A DNA stretch of 64,000 bases from Paenarthrobacter ureafaciens (GTDB lineage Bacteria > Actinomycetota > Actinomycetes > Actinomycetales > Micrococcaceae): positions 45,957 to 109,956 of the forward strand of contig NZ_SBHM01000003.1 in NCBI RefSeq assembly GCF_004028095.1, given 5' to 3'. Shown one piece after another: positions 7,933 through 16,774 of the stretch; position 1 is the stretch's first letter, and each line of letters starts with the position of its first letter. Both the position numbers and the translations under genes were made by a program. Under the pieces are notes generated by a model. That model saw nothing but the letters and a program-made list of their open reading frames with translations. It did no database searches and was not told the DNA's origin.

Positions 7933-8584
7933 AACCGCCGTCGGGAGCAAATCCCAGCAAGCGTATGAGGCCGTGAAGGCCCGGATCGTCGAGGGCGCCT
8001 ACACCCCCGGCTACCGGCTGGTGCTGGCCAAGATCGCCGAAGACCTGGGCTTCAGCGTGGTCCCTGTCCGCGAAGCCATCCGCCGGCTGGAGGCCGAAGG
8101 CCTGGTGAAGTTCGAACGGAACGTCGGCGCGACGGTCTCCGGGATCGACCCCACCGAGTACCTGTACACGATGCAGACCCTGAGCATCGTGGAAGGTGCG
8201 GCCACCGCGTTGTCCGCACCGCTGATTGATCCGGCCACGATCGCCCGCGCCCGTGCAGTGAATGCCGAGATGCGCGAGTGCCTGGAACACTTTGACCCCG
8301 TCCGCTTCACCGCCCTGAACCAGGACTTCCATTCCGTCCTGTTCGAGCACTGCCCCAACCCGCACATTCTTGACCTGGTCCACCGCGGCTGGAACCGGCT
8401 GGCGTCCCTGCGCTCATCCACGTTCCGGTTCGTGCCCGGCCGGGCCCAGGAATCGGTGCGTGAACACGAGGCCCTGCTCCAACTCATCGAGTCCGGAGCA
8501 GACGCCGACACCATCGAGAAAGCTGCCCGCCAACACCGCGCCGCCACCCTCGACGCCTACCTCGCCCACGCCGTATCCAGTTAG
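7925..8584 (+). CDS. GntR family (FadR/FCD) transcriptional regulator of the hpa operon
   Basis: The 219-residue product has an N-terminal winged helix (SQQAYEAVKARIVEGAYTPG, then VVPVREAIRRLEAEGLVKF, residues 10-70) and an all-helical FCD effector domain. The latter shows ALNQDFHSVLFEHC and a later HEALL, carrying potential metal-binding Asp and His residues. It starts with GTG eight bases inside the preceding gene, so it is translationally coupled. Being inside the catabolic operon, it most likely responds to a pathway intermediate and binds the palindrome at 6395-6406. Proteobacterial hpa clusters often use a MarR-type HpaR instead. Confidence 0.85.
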   Translation: MTETAVGSKSQQAYEAVKARIVEGAYTPGYRLVLAKIAEDLGFSVVPVREAIRRLEAEGLVKFERNVGATVSGIDPTEYLYTMQTLSIVEGAATALSAPLIDPATIARARAVNAEMRECLEHFDPVRFTALNQDFHSVLFEHCPNPHILDLVHRGWNRLASLRSSTFRFVPGRAQESVREHEALLQLIESGADADTIEKAARQHRAATLDAYLAHAVSS

Positions 8585-8594
8585 GAACTCAACG

Positions 8595-10124
8595 ATGACG
8601 ACCTCCACCGAAACCACCAAGCACTACGTTCCCGAGGACCTGCCCACCCATATCCAGCACTACATCAACGGCGAGTTCGTTGACTCCGTCTCCGGGAAGA
8701 CCTTCGACGTGCTGGACCCGGTGTCCAACCAGAACTACGCCACCGCCGCCGCGGGCCAGAAGGAAGACATCGACCTCGCCGTCGCCGCAGCGCGCGAAGC
8801 GTTCGTCAACGGTCCCTGGCCGAAGATGAAGCCCCGCGAGCGTGCCCGGGTGCTGAACAAGATCGCCGACGCCGTCGAGGCGCAGGAAGCCCGCCTCGCC
8901 GAGCTCGAGACGTTCGATACCGGCCTGCCGATCACCCAGGCCAAAGGCCAGGCACTCCGGGCGGCGGAGAACTTCCGTTTCTTCGCGGACCTGATCGTGG
9001 CCCAGTTCGACGACGCGATGAAGGTCCCCGGCTCGCAGATCAACTACGTCAACCGCAAGCCGATCGGCGTCGCCGGCCTGATCACGCCGTGGAATACCCC
9101 GTTCATGCTCGAGTCGTGGAAGCTCGCTCCGGCCTTGGCCACCGGCAACACCGTGGTCCTGAAGCCAGCAGAGTTCACGCCGCTCTCGGCGTCCTTGTGG
9201 GCGCAGATTTTCAAGGACGCCGGCCTGCCCGACGGGGTGTTCAACCTGGTCAACGGCCTGGGTGAGGAAGCCGGTGATGCGTTGGTGAAGCACCCGGACG
9301 TTCCGCTGATCTCCTTTACCGGCGAGACCACCACCGGCCAGACGATCTTCCGCAACGCTGCAGAGAACCTCAAGGGCCTGTCCATGGAACTCGGCGGCAA
9401 GTCCCCGTGCGTCGTGTTCGCCGACGCCGACCTGGACGCCGCGATCGATTCGGCCCTGTTCGGCGTGTTCTCGCTCAACGGCGAACGCTGCACCGCCGGC
9501 TCCCGCATCCTGGTGGAACGCGCCATCTACGACGAATTCTGCGAAAAGTACGCCGCCCGGGCCAAAAACATCGTTGTCGGCGATCCCCACGATCCCAAGA
9601 CCCAGGTGGGTGCGCTCGTCCACCCCGAGCACTACGACAAGGTGGCCTCCTACGTGGAGATCGGCAAGTCCGAAGGCCGGCTCCTGGCCGGCGGCGGCAG
9701 GCCCGACCACCTGCCCGAAGGCAACTACATCGCACCCACCGTGTTTGCCGACGTCGCACCTGACGCGCGGATCTTCCAGGAGGAAATCTTCGGTCCCGTC
9801 GTGGCCATCACCCCGTTCGAGAACGACGACGAAGCCCTCGCCCTGGCGAACAACACCAAGTACGGCCTGGCCGCCTACATCTGGACGCAGAACCTGACCC
9901 GGGCGCACAACTTCTCCCAAAACGTCGAGGCCGGCATGGTGTGGCTCAACAGCCACAACGTCCGCGACCTGCGCACCCCGTTCGGCGGCGTCAAAGCCTC
10001 CGGCCTGGGCCACGAGGGCGGCTACCGCTCGATCGACTTCTACACCGACCAGCAAGCCGTGCACATCACCCTCGGCTCCGTCCACACCCCCAAATTCGGA
10101 GACACGCCCAAGTCCGGCGCCTAG
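8595..10124 (+). CDS. hpaE: 5-carboxymethyl-2-hydroxymuconate semialdehyde dehydrogenase
   Basis: This is a full-length 509-residue aldehyde dehydrogenase. It has the NAD-fold motif PWNTPF near 166, the general base Glu265 in SMELGGKSP and the nucleophile Cys299 in NGERCTAGS. The enzyme oxidises the semialdehyde produced by homoprotocatechuate ring cleavage. Placement between the regulator and hpaD supports the specific assignment. The ATG at 8595 lies 10 bases after the gntR stop; the frame further upstream is an out-of-frame reading of gntR. The downstream gap to hpaD contains a long hairpin. Confidence 0.9.
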   Translation: MTTSTETTKHYVPEDLPTHIQHYINGEFVDSVSGKTFDVLDPVSNQNYATAAAGQKEDIDLAVAAAREAFVNGPWPKMKPRERARVLNKIADAVEAQEARLAELETFDTGLPITQAKGQALRAAENFRFFADLIVAQFDDAMKVPGSQINYVNRKPIGVAGLITPWNTPFMLESWKLAPALATGNTVVLKPAEFTPLSASLWAQIFKDAGLPDGVFNLVNGLGEEAGDALVKHPDVPLISFTGETTTGQTIFRNAAENLKGLSMELGGKSPCVVFADADLDAAIDSALFGVFSLNGERCTAGSRILVERAIYDEFCEKYAARAKNIVVGDPHDPKTQVGALVHPEHYDKVASYVEIGKSEGRLLAGGGRPDHLPEGNYIAPTVFADVAPDARIFQEEIFGPVVAITPFENDDEALALANNTKYGLAAYIWTQNLTRAHNFSQNVEAGMVWLNSHNVRDLRTPFGGVKASGLGHEGGYRSIDFYTDQQAVHITLGSVHTPKFGDTPKSGA

Positions 10125-10125
10125 C

Positions 10126-10193
10126 ACCCAACCAGGTCGCAATAGAGCGCGTTTTCAGCCCTCAAAGCGCGCACAAATGCGACCCAGTTGGGT
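10126..10193. repeat. Long imperfect intergenic hairpin between hpaE and hpaD
   Basis: ACCCAACCAGGTCGCA (10126-10141) pairs with TGCGACCCAGTTGGGT (10178-10193), with 14 of 16 positions complementary. Inside them a second pair, GCGCGTTTT near 10147 and AAAGCGCGC near 10164, continues the stem. It sits entirely between two genes of one operon. It looks like a dispersed palindromic (REP-like) element or an mRNA processing hairpin, not a terminator, since no T-run follows. Confidence 0.6.
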
Positions 10194-10228
10194 ACCCACA
10201 ACCATCCTTTCGACGAAGAAAGACCATC

Positions 10229-11320
10229 ATGACTACTCCCTTCACCGGCCCCATCCCCACCCCGACCGTTCCGGCTCCGGACATCGTCCGCTGCGCCTAC
10301 CTCGAACTCGTGGTCACGGACCTGGAAAAGTCGCGGGCGTTCTACGTGGATCTCCTTGGCCTGCACGTCACCGAGGAAGACGAGAACACCATCTACCTCC
10401 GTTCCTTCGAGGAATTCATCCACCACAACCTCGTCCTGCGGAAGGGCCCGGTGGCCGCGGCGGCCGCGTTCGCCTACCGGGTGAAGTCCCCCGCCGAGGT
10501 GGATGCCGCCGAGGCCTACTACCGTGAACTCGGCTGCCGGGTGGAACGGCGCAAGGAAGGCTTCACCAAGGGCGTGGGCGATTCCGTCCGCGTGGAGGAT
10601 CCGCTGGGCTTCCCGTACGAGTTCTTCTTCGAGGTTGACCACGTTGAACGCCTCACCCAGCGCTACGATCTGTACTCCGCGGGCGAACTGGTCCGCCTGG
10701 ACCACTTCAACCAGGTCACCCCGGATGTTCCGCGCGGCCGCAAGTACCTCGAGGACCTGGGCTTCCGGGTCTCGGAAGACATCAAGGATTCCGACGGCGT
10801 CACGTACGCCGCGTGGATGCACCGCAAGCAGACTGTGCATGACACCGCCCTGACCGGTGGCAACGGACCCCGCCTGCACCACATCGCGTTCTCCACCCAC
10901 GAGAAACACAACATCATCCAGATCTGCGACAAAATGGGTGCCCTGCGCATCAGCGACCGCATCGAACGCGGCCCCGGACGCCACGGCGTCTCCAACGCCT
11001 TCTACCTCTACATCCTGGACCCGGACGGCCACCGGGTGGAGATCTACACCCAGGACTACTACACCGGCGACCCGGACAACCCCACCGTCACCTGGGACGT
11101 CCACGACAACCAGCGCCGTGACTGGTGGGGCAACCCCGTGGTCCCGTCCTGGTACACCGAGGCCTCCCTGGTCCTGGACCTCGACGGCAACCCCCAGCCG
11201 GTCATTGAACGTGAAGAGAAGTCTGAAATGGCAGTCACGGTTGGGGCCGATGGTTTCTCCTACACCCGCCCCGACGAGGCCACCGGAGCCGAAGGATTCA
11301 AACTGGGAGCGCAGGTCTGA
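10229..11320 (+). CDS. hpaD: 3,4-dihydroxyphenylacetate (homoprotocatechuate) 2,3-dioxygenase
   Basis: The 363-residue product is a type I extradiol dioxygenase of the vicinal oxygen chelate fold. Metal ligands His159 (LDHFNQ), His218 (LHHIAF) and Glu271 (HRVEIYTQ) can be read. They sit exactly four residues later than His155/His214/Glu267 of the Brevibacterium fuscum enzyme as I recall it. The enzyme opens the ring of homoprotocatechuate to 5-carboxymethyl-2-hydroxymuconate semialdehyde, the substrate of the upstream hpaE product. ATG 10229 follows GAAGAAAGA. The C-terminal tail matches long actinobacterial forms. Confidence 0.92.
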   Translation: MTTPFTGPIPTPTVPAPDIVRCAYLELVVTDLEKSRAFYVDLLGLHVTEEDENTIYLRSFEEFIHHNLVLRKGPVAAAAAFAYRVKSPAEVDAAEAYYRELGCRVERRKEGFTKGVGDSVRVEDPLGFPYEFFFEVDHVERLTQRYDLYSAGELVRLDHFNQVTPDVPRGRKYLEDLGFRVSEDIKDSDGVTYAAWMHRKQTVHDTALTGGNGPRLHHIAFSTHEKHNIIQICDKMGALRISDRIERGPGRHGVSNAFYLYILDPDGHRVEIYTQDYYTGDPDNPTVTWDVHDNQRRDWWGNPVVPSWYTEASLVLDLDGNPQPVIEREEKSEMAVTVGADGFSYTRPDEATGAEGFKLGAQV

Positions 11321-11322
11321 GG

Positions 11323-12108
11323 ATGTTGGATGCCCGGACAATCGAAGCCATTGCCGACGAGCTCGTCGAGGCGGGCAGGAACCGCAAACCGGTCCCACGC
11401 CTGACCGCGCGCTATCCGGAGATGACGGTTGAAGATTCCTACGCCGTGCAGAAGCTGTGGCGGCAACGTAACGAAGAAGCCGGCCGCACGCTGGTGGGGC
11501 GAAAGATCGGCCTCACGTCCAAGGCCATGCAGGCCGCCACCGGCATCACCGAACCGGACTACGGAGCGATCTTCGATGACATGGTCTTCGAAACCGGCTG
11601 CTCCGTGGAGTGGGACCGGTACACCCACCCGCGGGTGGAGGTGGAACTTGCGTTCGTGCTCAAGGACGGCCTCAAGGGACCCGGCTGCACCATCTTCGAT
11701 GTCCTCAACGCCACAGACTACGTGGTTCCTGCCCTGGAGATCCTGGACTCCAGGATAGAAATGGAGGGCCGGACCATCGTGGACACGATCTCGGACAACG
11801 CTGCCATGGGCGCCATGGTGATCGGCGGGCGCCCCGTGAAGCCCGACGCCGTCGACCTGCGCTGGGTCTCGGCCATCCTCTACAAGAACCAGACCGTGGA
11901 AGAAACCGGAGTGGCAGCCGGCGTCCTGGACCACCCGGCCAACGGGGTCCATTGGCTGGCCAACAAGATCGCCGCCCACGGCGACTCCATGAAAGCCGGC
12001 GACATCATCCTCGCCGGCTCCTTCACCCGCCCCCTGTGGGTATACAAAGGCGATACCGTCCACGCCGACTACGGACCCTTGGGAGTTGTGACATGCCACT
12101 TCAGCTAG
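11323..12108 (+). CDS. hpaH: 2-oxo-hept-3-ene-1,7-dioate hydratase
   Basis: The 261-residue protein belongs to the FAH-fold hydratases (MhpD/HpaH). Recognisable segments are VGRKIGLTSKAMQ, RVEVELAFVLKDGL with the metal-binding Glu residues, and GDIILAGSFTRPLWV at the end. It hydrates the oxoheptenedioate made by the decarboxylase/isomerase step to 4-hydroxy-2-oxoheptanedioate. It begins two bases after hpaD and overlaps hpaI by 16 bases, so the three genes are translationally coupled. Confidence 0.9.
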   Translation: MLDARTIEAIADELVEAGRNRKPVPRLTARYPEMTVEDSYAVQKLWRQRNEEAGRTLVGRKIGLTSKAMQAATGITEPDYGAIFDDMVFETGCSVEWDRYTHPRVEVELAFVLKDGLKGPGCTIFDVLNATDYVVPALEILDSRIEMEGRTIVDTISDNAAMGAMVIGGRPVKPDAVDLRWVSAILYKNQTVEETGVAAGVLDHPANGVHWLANKIAAHGDSMKAGDIILAGSFTRPLWVYKGDTVHADYGPLGVVTCHFS

Positions 12109-12866
12109 ACCCCCGGTTCTACACAGTCCTCCGGGAATCGGACCGCCCCCTGGTGGGAATGTGGGTATGCTCCGGCAGCCCGTTGGTGGCCGAAATCTGC
12201 GCCGGCTCCGGCCTGGACTGGCTCCTGATAGACGCCGAACACAGCCCCAACGGCCTCGAATCAATCCTCGCCCAGCTCCACGCCACCAGCGGCTACCCGA
12301 TCCAGGTCATGGTCCGCCCTCCCGTCAACGACACCGTGGTGATCAAGCAATATCTGGACCTCGGCGTTCAGAACCTCATGATTCCCATGGTCAACTCCGC
12401 TTTCGAAGCAGCCGCCGCGGTGGCCGCCGTCCGTTACCCGCCGCACGGGGTCCGGGGCGTCGGCTCCGCCCTGGCCCGATCGGCGCGCTGGAACCGCATC
12501 CCGGACTACCTCGCCACAGCTTCGGCGAGCATCAGCCTTACGGTCCAGATCGAATCCGAGGCGGCAGCATCTGCCGTCGAAGAAATCCTCGCCGTCGATG
12601 GTGTGGACGGGATCTTCCTTGGCCCCTCCGACCTCGCCGCCTCGATGGGCCTGCTGGGACAGCAGGAAAATCCCCTGGTGAGGGCCGTCGTCGAGCATTG
12701 CCTTGAAGCCGCCAAAGCGGCAGGCAAACCGGCCGGCGTGAACGCCTTCAACGAAGCAACAGCAAGGTCCTACCTCGACGCCGGCGCCTCGTTCGTGCTG
12801 GTAGGCGCCGACGTCTCGGTCTTGGCCCGGGCCTCGGAGGGGTTTGCGGAGAAGTTCATTAGCTAG
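12093..12866 (+). CDS. hpaI: 4-hydroxy-2-oxoheptane-1,7-dioate aldolase
   Basis: This 257-residue class II aldolase has the HpcH/HpaI barrel motifs: VGMWVCSGSPLVAEICAGSG, DWLLIDAEHSPN, VMVRPPV, then IESEAA and FLGPSDLAASMG with the metal-binding Glu and Asp. It splits hydroxy-oxoheptanedioate into pyruvate and succinic semialdehyde. It is the last gene of the operon and is followed by a GC-rich hairpin at 12873-12902. No succinic semialdehyde dehydrogenase is seen next to it. Confidence 0.9.
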   Translation: MPLQLDPRFYTVLRESDRPLVGMWVCSGSPLVAEICAGSGLDWLLIDAEHSPNGLESILAQLHATSGYPIQVMVRPPVNDTVVIKQYLDLGVQNLMIPMVNSAFEAAAAVAAVRYPPHGVRGVGSALARSARWNRIPDYLATASASISLTVQIESEAAASAVEEILAVDGVDGIFLGPSDLAASMGLLGQQENPLVRAVVEHCLEAAKAAGKPAGVNAFNEATARSYLDAGASFVLVGADVSVLARASEGFAEKFIS

Positions 12867-12872
12867 CAGCCG

Positions 12873-12902
12873 CCGGTGGCGCGGCGCATGCCCCGCCACC
12901 GG
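12873..12902 (+). terminator. Hairpin after hpaI
   Basis: CCGGTGGCG (12873-12881) is complementary to CGCCACCGG (12894-12902) with a 12-base loop, starting seven bases after the hpaI stop. No T-run follows, as is common in high-GC actinobacteria. Confidence 0.6.
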
Positions 12903-12917
12903 GCTGGATGCATAAAC

Positions 12918-13394
12918 CTAGGACCGCTGTTCGTCCGGCAAGGTCTCCGGATCAACATTTGGCCGCCACTGGCTGGGCGGGTTGATGACGAACCTGCGGC
13001 CGCTGATGTCCGACGGCGTCACCCTCACCAGGATGTCCTTGCTGCCCGGTTGCCACGGGGCAAGTCCCGAGTCCACGGCTTCCTGGATTTCGTTCGGGTC
13101 CGAGACGAACTCGGCACTGCCCTTGAGGATCACGCTCCAGGCAATGGTTCCGTAGCTGTTGAAACCGTCTGCCTCAAGTGCAACGCGTGACGCGCCCCGT
13201 AGAGCGGCCTCCTTGGTGCCTTCCCCGATGCGGAAAATGATCGTTCCGTAATTGGAGACGAAGTTAATGGGAAAGATCTCCGGATTTCCATCGATGACAA
13301 GGCCGATCCTGCAGACCGATGTGGATTGCAGATACTTCCAGCAGTCATGGACGCTGAGCTCTTTGGTGTCTTGTACTGAAGCAGTGTTCTCCAT
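12918..13394 (-). CDS. Pyridoxamine 5'-phosphate oxidase-family flavin-nucleotide-binding protein
   Basis: The 158-residue product has the split-barrel pattern of the MSMEG_3356-like PPOX group: SVHDCWKYLQSTSVCRIGLV, EIFPINFVSNYGTIIFRI and ALEADGFNSYGTIAWSVILK. Homologues bind flavin (FMN, FAD or F420); substrates are mostly unknown. The ATG at 13394 is chosen because the 19 codons upstream lack family-like sequence. It converges on hpaI and is probably monocistronic. Confidence 0.8.
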   Translation of the reverse strand: MENTASVQDTKELSVHDCWKYLQSTSVCRIGLVIDGNPEIFPINFVSNYGTIIFRIGEGTKEAALRGASRVALEADGFNSYGTIAWSVILKGSAEFVSDPNEIQEAVDSGLAPWQPGSKDILVRVTPSDISGRRFVINPPSQWRPNVDPETLPDEQRS

Positions 13395-13458
13395 GGCGTT
13401 GAGCCTAGTGCTTGAATTCCGGACTGAGTAGGGTTTGACGTCGCGATTCACCTAACGC

Positions 13459-13499
13459 CGACGGCGGATGGTCACCGATATGGCAACCACCCGCCGTCG
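13459..13499 (-). terminator. Hairpin downstream of katE
   Basis: CGACGGCGG (13459-13467) pairs with CCGCCGTCG (13491-13499), with an inner GGT/ACC pair. It lies 25 bases past the catalase stop on the minus strand. There is no clear T-run. Confidence 0.55.
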
Positions 13500-13523
13500 T
13501 GAGTCCCCTGGAAGCAGGCGACG

Positions 13524-15746
13524 CTAAGCTGACGTTCCCGCAGCCGGGAACCGCTCCCAGGCCCTGTGCGTGGACAGGAGCTCCTGGAGGGCAGGGATCA
13601 CAGCGCCCGGATCATCCCCGGCCACGATCCCCGGAGCGTCCTGGGGTATGCCCGCAGCATCGAGGCAGGAGGCTCCTGAACCCCACGCACCGATTGCCTT
13701 GCCGTGGCGGAAGGCTTCCGAGGCCATAAGCACGACGCGGGGGTCCACCGCGGCTCCGGGCTCCCCCGCCTTGGCGTCCCGACCGGGCATGGCGTCCGGA
13801 GCCGGCGAAGCCCCGCCTACCAGGACGAGGGCGTCGAACTCGGTGGACCGCGCCGTCAGATAGGTCCGCTGGACCGTCAAGGCAGGACCGTCGTCCGCTC
13901 GGAGGTGGCCACCCACCGGCGCAACAAGCAACGGTACGATGCCCTCTGATTCCAGCGCTTCACGGGCCGCAGCGACCAGCGAAAGATCGCTGCCTGCGTC
14001 GGCCACAATCCCCACTACGCGGCCTGCGACGGGCCATGTGCCGCCCAACTGGGACAGCGCCGGGCTGGGCTCGGAGTCGGGGACATCCACCGTGGCGCCG
14101 GGAACCGGCATGCCAAGGCCTTTGGCGACGGCCTCGCACAGTCCGGCGTCGATGTTGGCCAACGCCATCAACTGCCGCTCCCGGACAGCAGCTTCATAGC
14201 ATTTGCCGAGCTCGAAAGTGTAGGCCTGGATGATGTGGTCCTGCTCCACCGGTGTCATGCTCCGGAAGAACAACCGGGCCTGGCTGTAGTGGTCATCGAA
14301 GGATGCAGGGTTGCGGCGCTCCTTGATGGCCTCAGCGATTTCTTCGGGAACCTCCACGAACGCACCGACGTCCTGCCCCGCCATGAACGGGCATCCGCCA
14401 TCAAGTGAGTTCGGGTGGTAGGGAGCCACGCCGGAGTGGACCGCCGTCTGGTGCATCCCGTCACGGAGCATGTCGTTGACCGGAGCGTGCGGCCGGTTGA
14501 TGGGCAGCTGCGCGAAGTTCGGCCCGCCCAGCCTGGAGATCTGGGTGTCCAGGTAGGAGAAGAGCCGCACTTGGAGCAGCGGATCATTGGTCACATCGAT
14601 TCCGGGCACCAGGTGTCCCGGGTGGAAGGCGACCTGCTCCGTCTCGGCAAAGTAGTTGGTGGGATTGGCGTTCAGGGTCATCAGGCCGATCGGCTGGACC
14701 GGGGCGAGTTCCTCCGGGATGAACTTGGTGGGGTCCAGGAGGTCGATGCCCTCGAACATTTGGTCCTCGGTGTCCGGGAACGCCTGGATGCCCAATTCCC
14801 ACTGGGGATAGGCACCCGCCTCAATGGCATCGGCCAAGTCCCGGCGATGGAAGTCGGGGTCCATGCCGTTGATGATCTGGGCTTCCTCCCAGACCAGTGA
14901 ATGGACACCCTGCTTGGGCTTCCAGTGGAACTTGACCAGCGTGGTTTCGCCATCTGCGTTCACCAACCGGAAGGTGTGGACACCAAACCCCTCCATGGTC
15001 CGGTAGGACCGCGGAATGCCGCGGTCGGACATGTTCCACAGGGTGTGGGCCTGGGCTTCGGTGTGCAGTGAGACGAAGTCCCAGAAGGTGTCATGGGCAC
15101 TCTGGGCCTGCGGGATCTCCCGGTCCGGGTGGGGCTTGGCAGCGTGCACGATGTCCGGGAACTTGATGCCGTCCTGGATGAAGAAGACGGGGATGTTGTT
15201 GCCTACGAGGTCGTATGTGCCCTCATCCGTATAGAACTTCGTCGAGAATCCGCGGGTGTCGCGGACAGTATCCGCCGAACCCCGTGAACCCAGTACGGTG
15301 GAAAACCGCACGAAGACCGGCGTTTCGACGTCGGCCGCCAGGAAGCCGGCCTTGGTCACTTTCGAGGCCGTGCCGTAGGAACGGAAGACGCCGTGTGCGC
15401 CGGCTCCACGGGCATGGACTACGCGCTCCGGGATCCGTTCGTGGTCAAAGTGCGTGATCTTTTCGCGCAGGTGGTGGTCCTGCAGCAGGGTGGGCCCGCG
15501 CGAACCCGCTTTGAGTGAGTGGTCCGTGTCGGCGAGCCTCAGCCCCTGGGCAGTTGTCAGGTATTGGCCGGACTGGGCCCGGGCGTTTGCCGGCGCACCT
15601 GTGGGGCTACCCGTGGGCGAGACAGCCTCGGGCGCCTGCTGGTCGGGCTTGGGCGGCAAAGGTTCACGGGGACCGGTTGGCTCTTCCACGCTTGCGGGCT
15701 CACTTGACGGAGCGCCGGGAATCCGGACGTTGTCTTCGTTTGGCAC
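13524..15746 (-). CDS. katE: Large-subunit (clade 2, HPII-type) catalase with C-terminal DJ-1/PfpI-like domain
   Basis: The 740-residue product is a heme catalase. The active-site His (about 111) is in VVHARGAGAHG, the distal Asn (about 184) in LVGNNIPVFFIQDG, and the proximal Tyr in RLFSYLDTQISRLG. After the core, a flavodoxin/DJ-1-like domain (GRVVGIVADAGSDLSLVAAA onward, about 150 residues) gives the large-catalase length. It degrades hydrogen peroxide in the cytoplasm, typically under stationary or general stress control. The GTG at 15746 follows AGGAG by nine bases and precedes the first family-like residues; the longer frame to 15848 looks non-coding. Confidence 0.92.
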   Translation of the reverse strand: MPNEDNVRIPGAPSSEPASVEEPTGPREPLPPKPDQQAPEAVSPTGSPTGAPANARAQSGQYLTTAQGLRLADTDHSLKAGSRGPTLLQDHHLREKITHFDHERIPERVVHARGAGAHGVFRSYGTASKVTKAGFLAADVETPVFVRFSTVLGSRGSADTVRDTRGFSTKFYTDEGTYDLVGNNIPVFFIQDGIKFPDIVHAAKPHPDREIPQAQSAHDTFWDFVSLHTEAQAHTLWNMSDRGIPRSYRTMEGFGVHTFRLVNADGETTLVKFHWKPKQGVHSLVWEEAQIINGMDPDFHRRDLADAIEAGAYPQWELGIQAFPDTEDQMFEGIDLLDPTKFIPEELAPVQPIGLMTLNANPTNYFAETEQVAFHPGHLVPGIDVTNDPLLQVRLFSYLDTQISRLGGPNFAQLPINRPHAPVNDMLRDGMHQTAVHSGVAPYHPNSLDGGCPFMAGQDVGAFVEVPEEIAEAIKERRNPASFDDHYSQARLFFRSMTPVEQDHIIQAYTFELGKCYEAAVRERQLMALANIDAGLCEAVAKGLGMPVPGATVDVPDSEPSPALSQLGGTWPVAGRVVGIVADAGSDLSLVAAAREALESEGIVPLLVAPVGGHLRADDGPALTVQRTYLTARSTEFDALVLVGGASPAPDAMPGRDAKAGEPGAAVDPRVVLMASEAFRHGKAIGAWGSGASCLDAAGIPQDAPGIVAGDDPGAVIPALQELLSTHRAWERFPAAGTSA

Positions 15747-15931
15747 GATGGGTTCTCCTCGGGTTTGTGGCAAAGCCGGCAGCCCAGCTAAAAAGCTAAG
15801 CTTCCTTACTACCCTAGGGGTCCCCTGCCGGCACCGCAACGGAGCCACGCGGCGCGGAGCGGCCTTGGTGGCCGGTCAGCGCCCCACGTCAGCTCGCCGT
15901 GTAAGCTCCCCGACGTAAGCTCCCCGACAGA
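15747..15931. other. Intergenic region upstream of katE
   Basis: The 185 bases separate the katE start from the ppsR stop; both genes are on the minus strand. An AT-richer stretch with AAAAAGCTAAGCTTCC at 15790-15805 is the likely katE promoter region, but hexamers with good spacing were not identified. Confidence 0.4.
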
Positions 15932-16774
15932 TCAGTGATGAAGCTGCATCCGCTGGAGCACCGTGGCCGAGATTTCCTCCACCGACATCGTGGCCGAGTT
16001 CACGTACGGGATGTTGTTCGCCCGGTACATGTCCTCTGCGTTCCGGAGTTCAAAACTGCATTGCTGCAGCGAGGCATAGTTGCTGCCGGGGCGGCGCTCC
16101 TGGCGGATCTGGCTCAGCCGCACGGGTTGGGAGGTGAGGCCAAAGCACTTGTCCGCGAACGCCAGCAACGGTTTGGGCAACGACATCGTGTCGAAGTCTT
16201 CCTCCACCAGGGGGAAGTTCGCCGCGAGGATGCCGTGCTGCAATGCCAGATACATGGTGGTGGGGGTCTTGCCGCAGCGCGAAGGCGCTATGAGGATCAG
16301 CTCGGCACGCTCCAGCGCCCGCAGGGACTGGCCGTCGTCGTGCTCTATCGCGTACTCGACCGCGGCCATGCGGGACTGGTAGCGAACAGCGTCCCCGACG
16401 CCGTGCGCTTGCCCGGGAGCGCCGCTGGCGGCAGTGCCCAACGCGTCTTCCAATTGGCCGATGTGCGCGTCGAAGAGGTCGAAGAAGCGGCCTGCGCTCT
16501 GGGCGAGGACAGCACGCACCTCCGGATTGACCGTCGTCGAGAAAACCAGCGGCCGGGTGCCCGAAGCCGCCACCCGGTTGATGCCGTGGACCACCGCGCG
16601 GGCCTGTTCAACCGTGGTGATGAACGGGATGGTGCGGCGTTCCAAGCGGTGCGCCGGGAACTGCGTCAACAGCGTATTACCGAGGGTCTCGGCGGTGATG
16701 CCGGTGCTGTCGGAGAGAAAGAACACCGTGGGAGCGGGCGCGGAGCCCGCCCCCACGGCATGCGTATCCGTCAT
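15932..16774 (-). CDS. ppsR: PEP synthase regulatory protein (bifunctional kinase / pyrophosphorylase, DUF299)
   Basis: This 280-residue protein matches the DUF299 family, which phosphorylates and dephosphorylates PEP synthase (or PPDK) on a Thr next to its catalytic His. It has the start TVFFLSDSTGITAETLGN and the P-loop-like APSRCGKTPTTMYLAL near residue 165. It begins immediately after the ppsA stop (16774/16775), so the two are one operon and the target is almost certainly the adjacent enzyme. Confidence 0.9.
   Translation of the reverse strand: MTDTHAVGAGSAPAPTVFFLSDSTGITAETLGNTLLTQFPAHRLERRTIPFITTVEQARAVVHGINRVAASGTRPLVFSTTVNPEVRAVLAQSAGRFFDLFDAHIGQLEDALGTAASGAPGQAHGVGDAVRYQSRMAAVEYAIEHDDGQSLRALERAELILIAPSRCGKTPTTMYLALQHGILAANFPLVEEDFDTMSLPKPLLAFADKCFGLTSQPVRLSQIRQERRPGSNYASLQQCSFELRNAEDMYRANNIPYVNSATMSVEEISATVLQRMQLHH

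Noticed and set aside
8589..10142. 517-codon open frame on the minus strand
   Set aside because: It mirrors hpaE, which has both catalytic residues in the + frame; the antisense product is low-complexity Gly/Val/Asp-rich.
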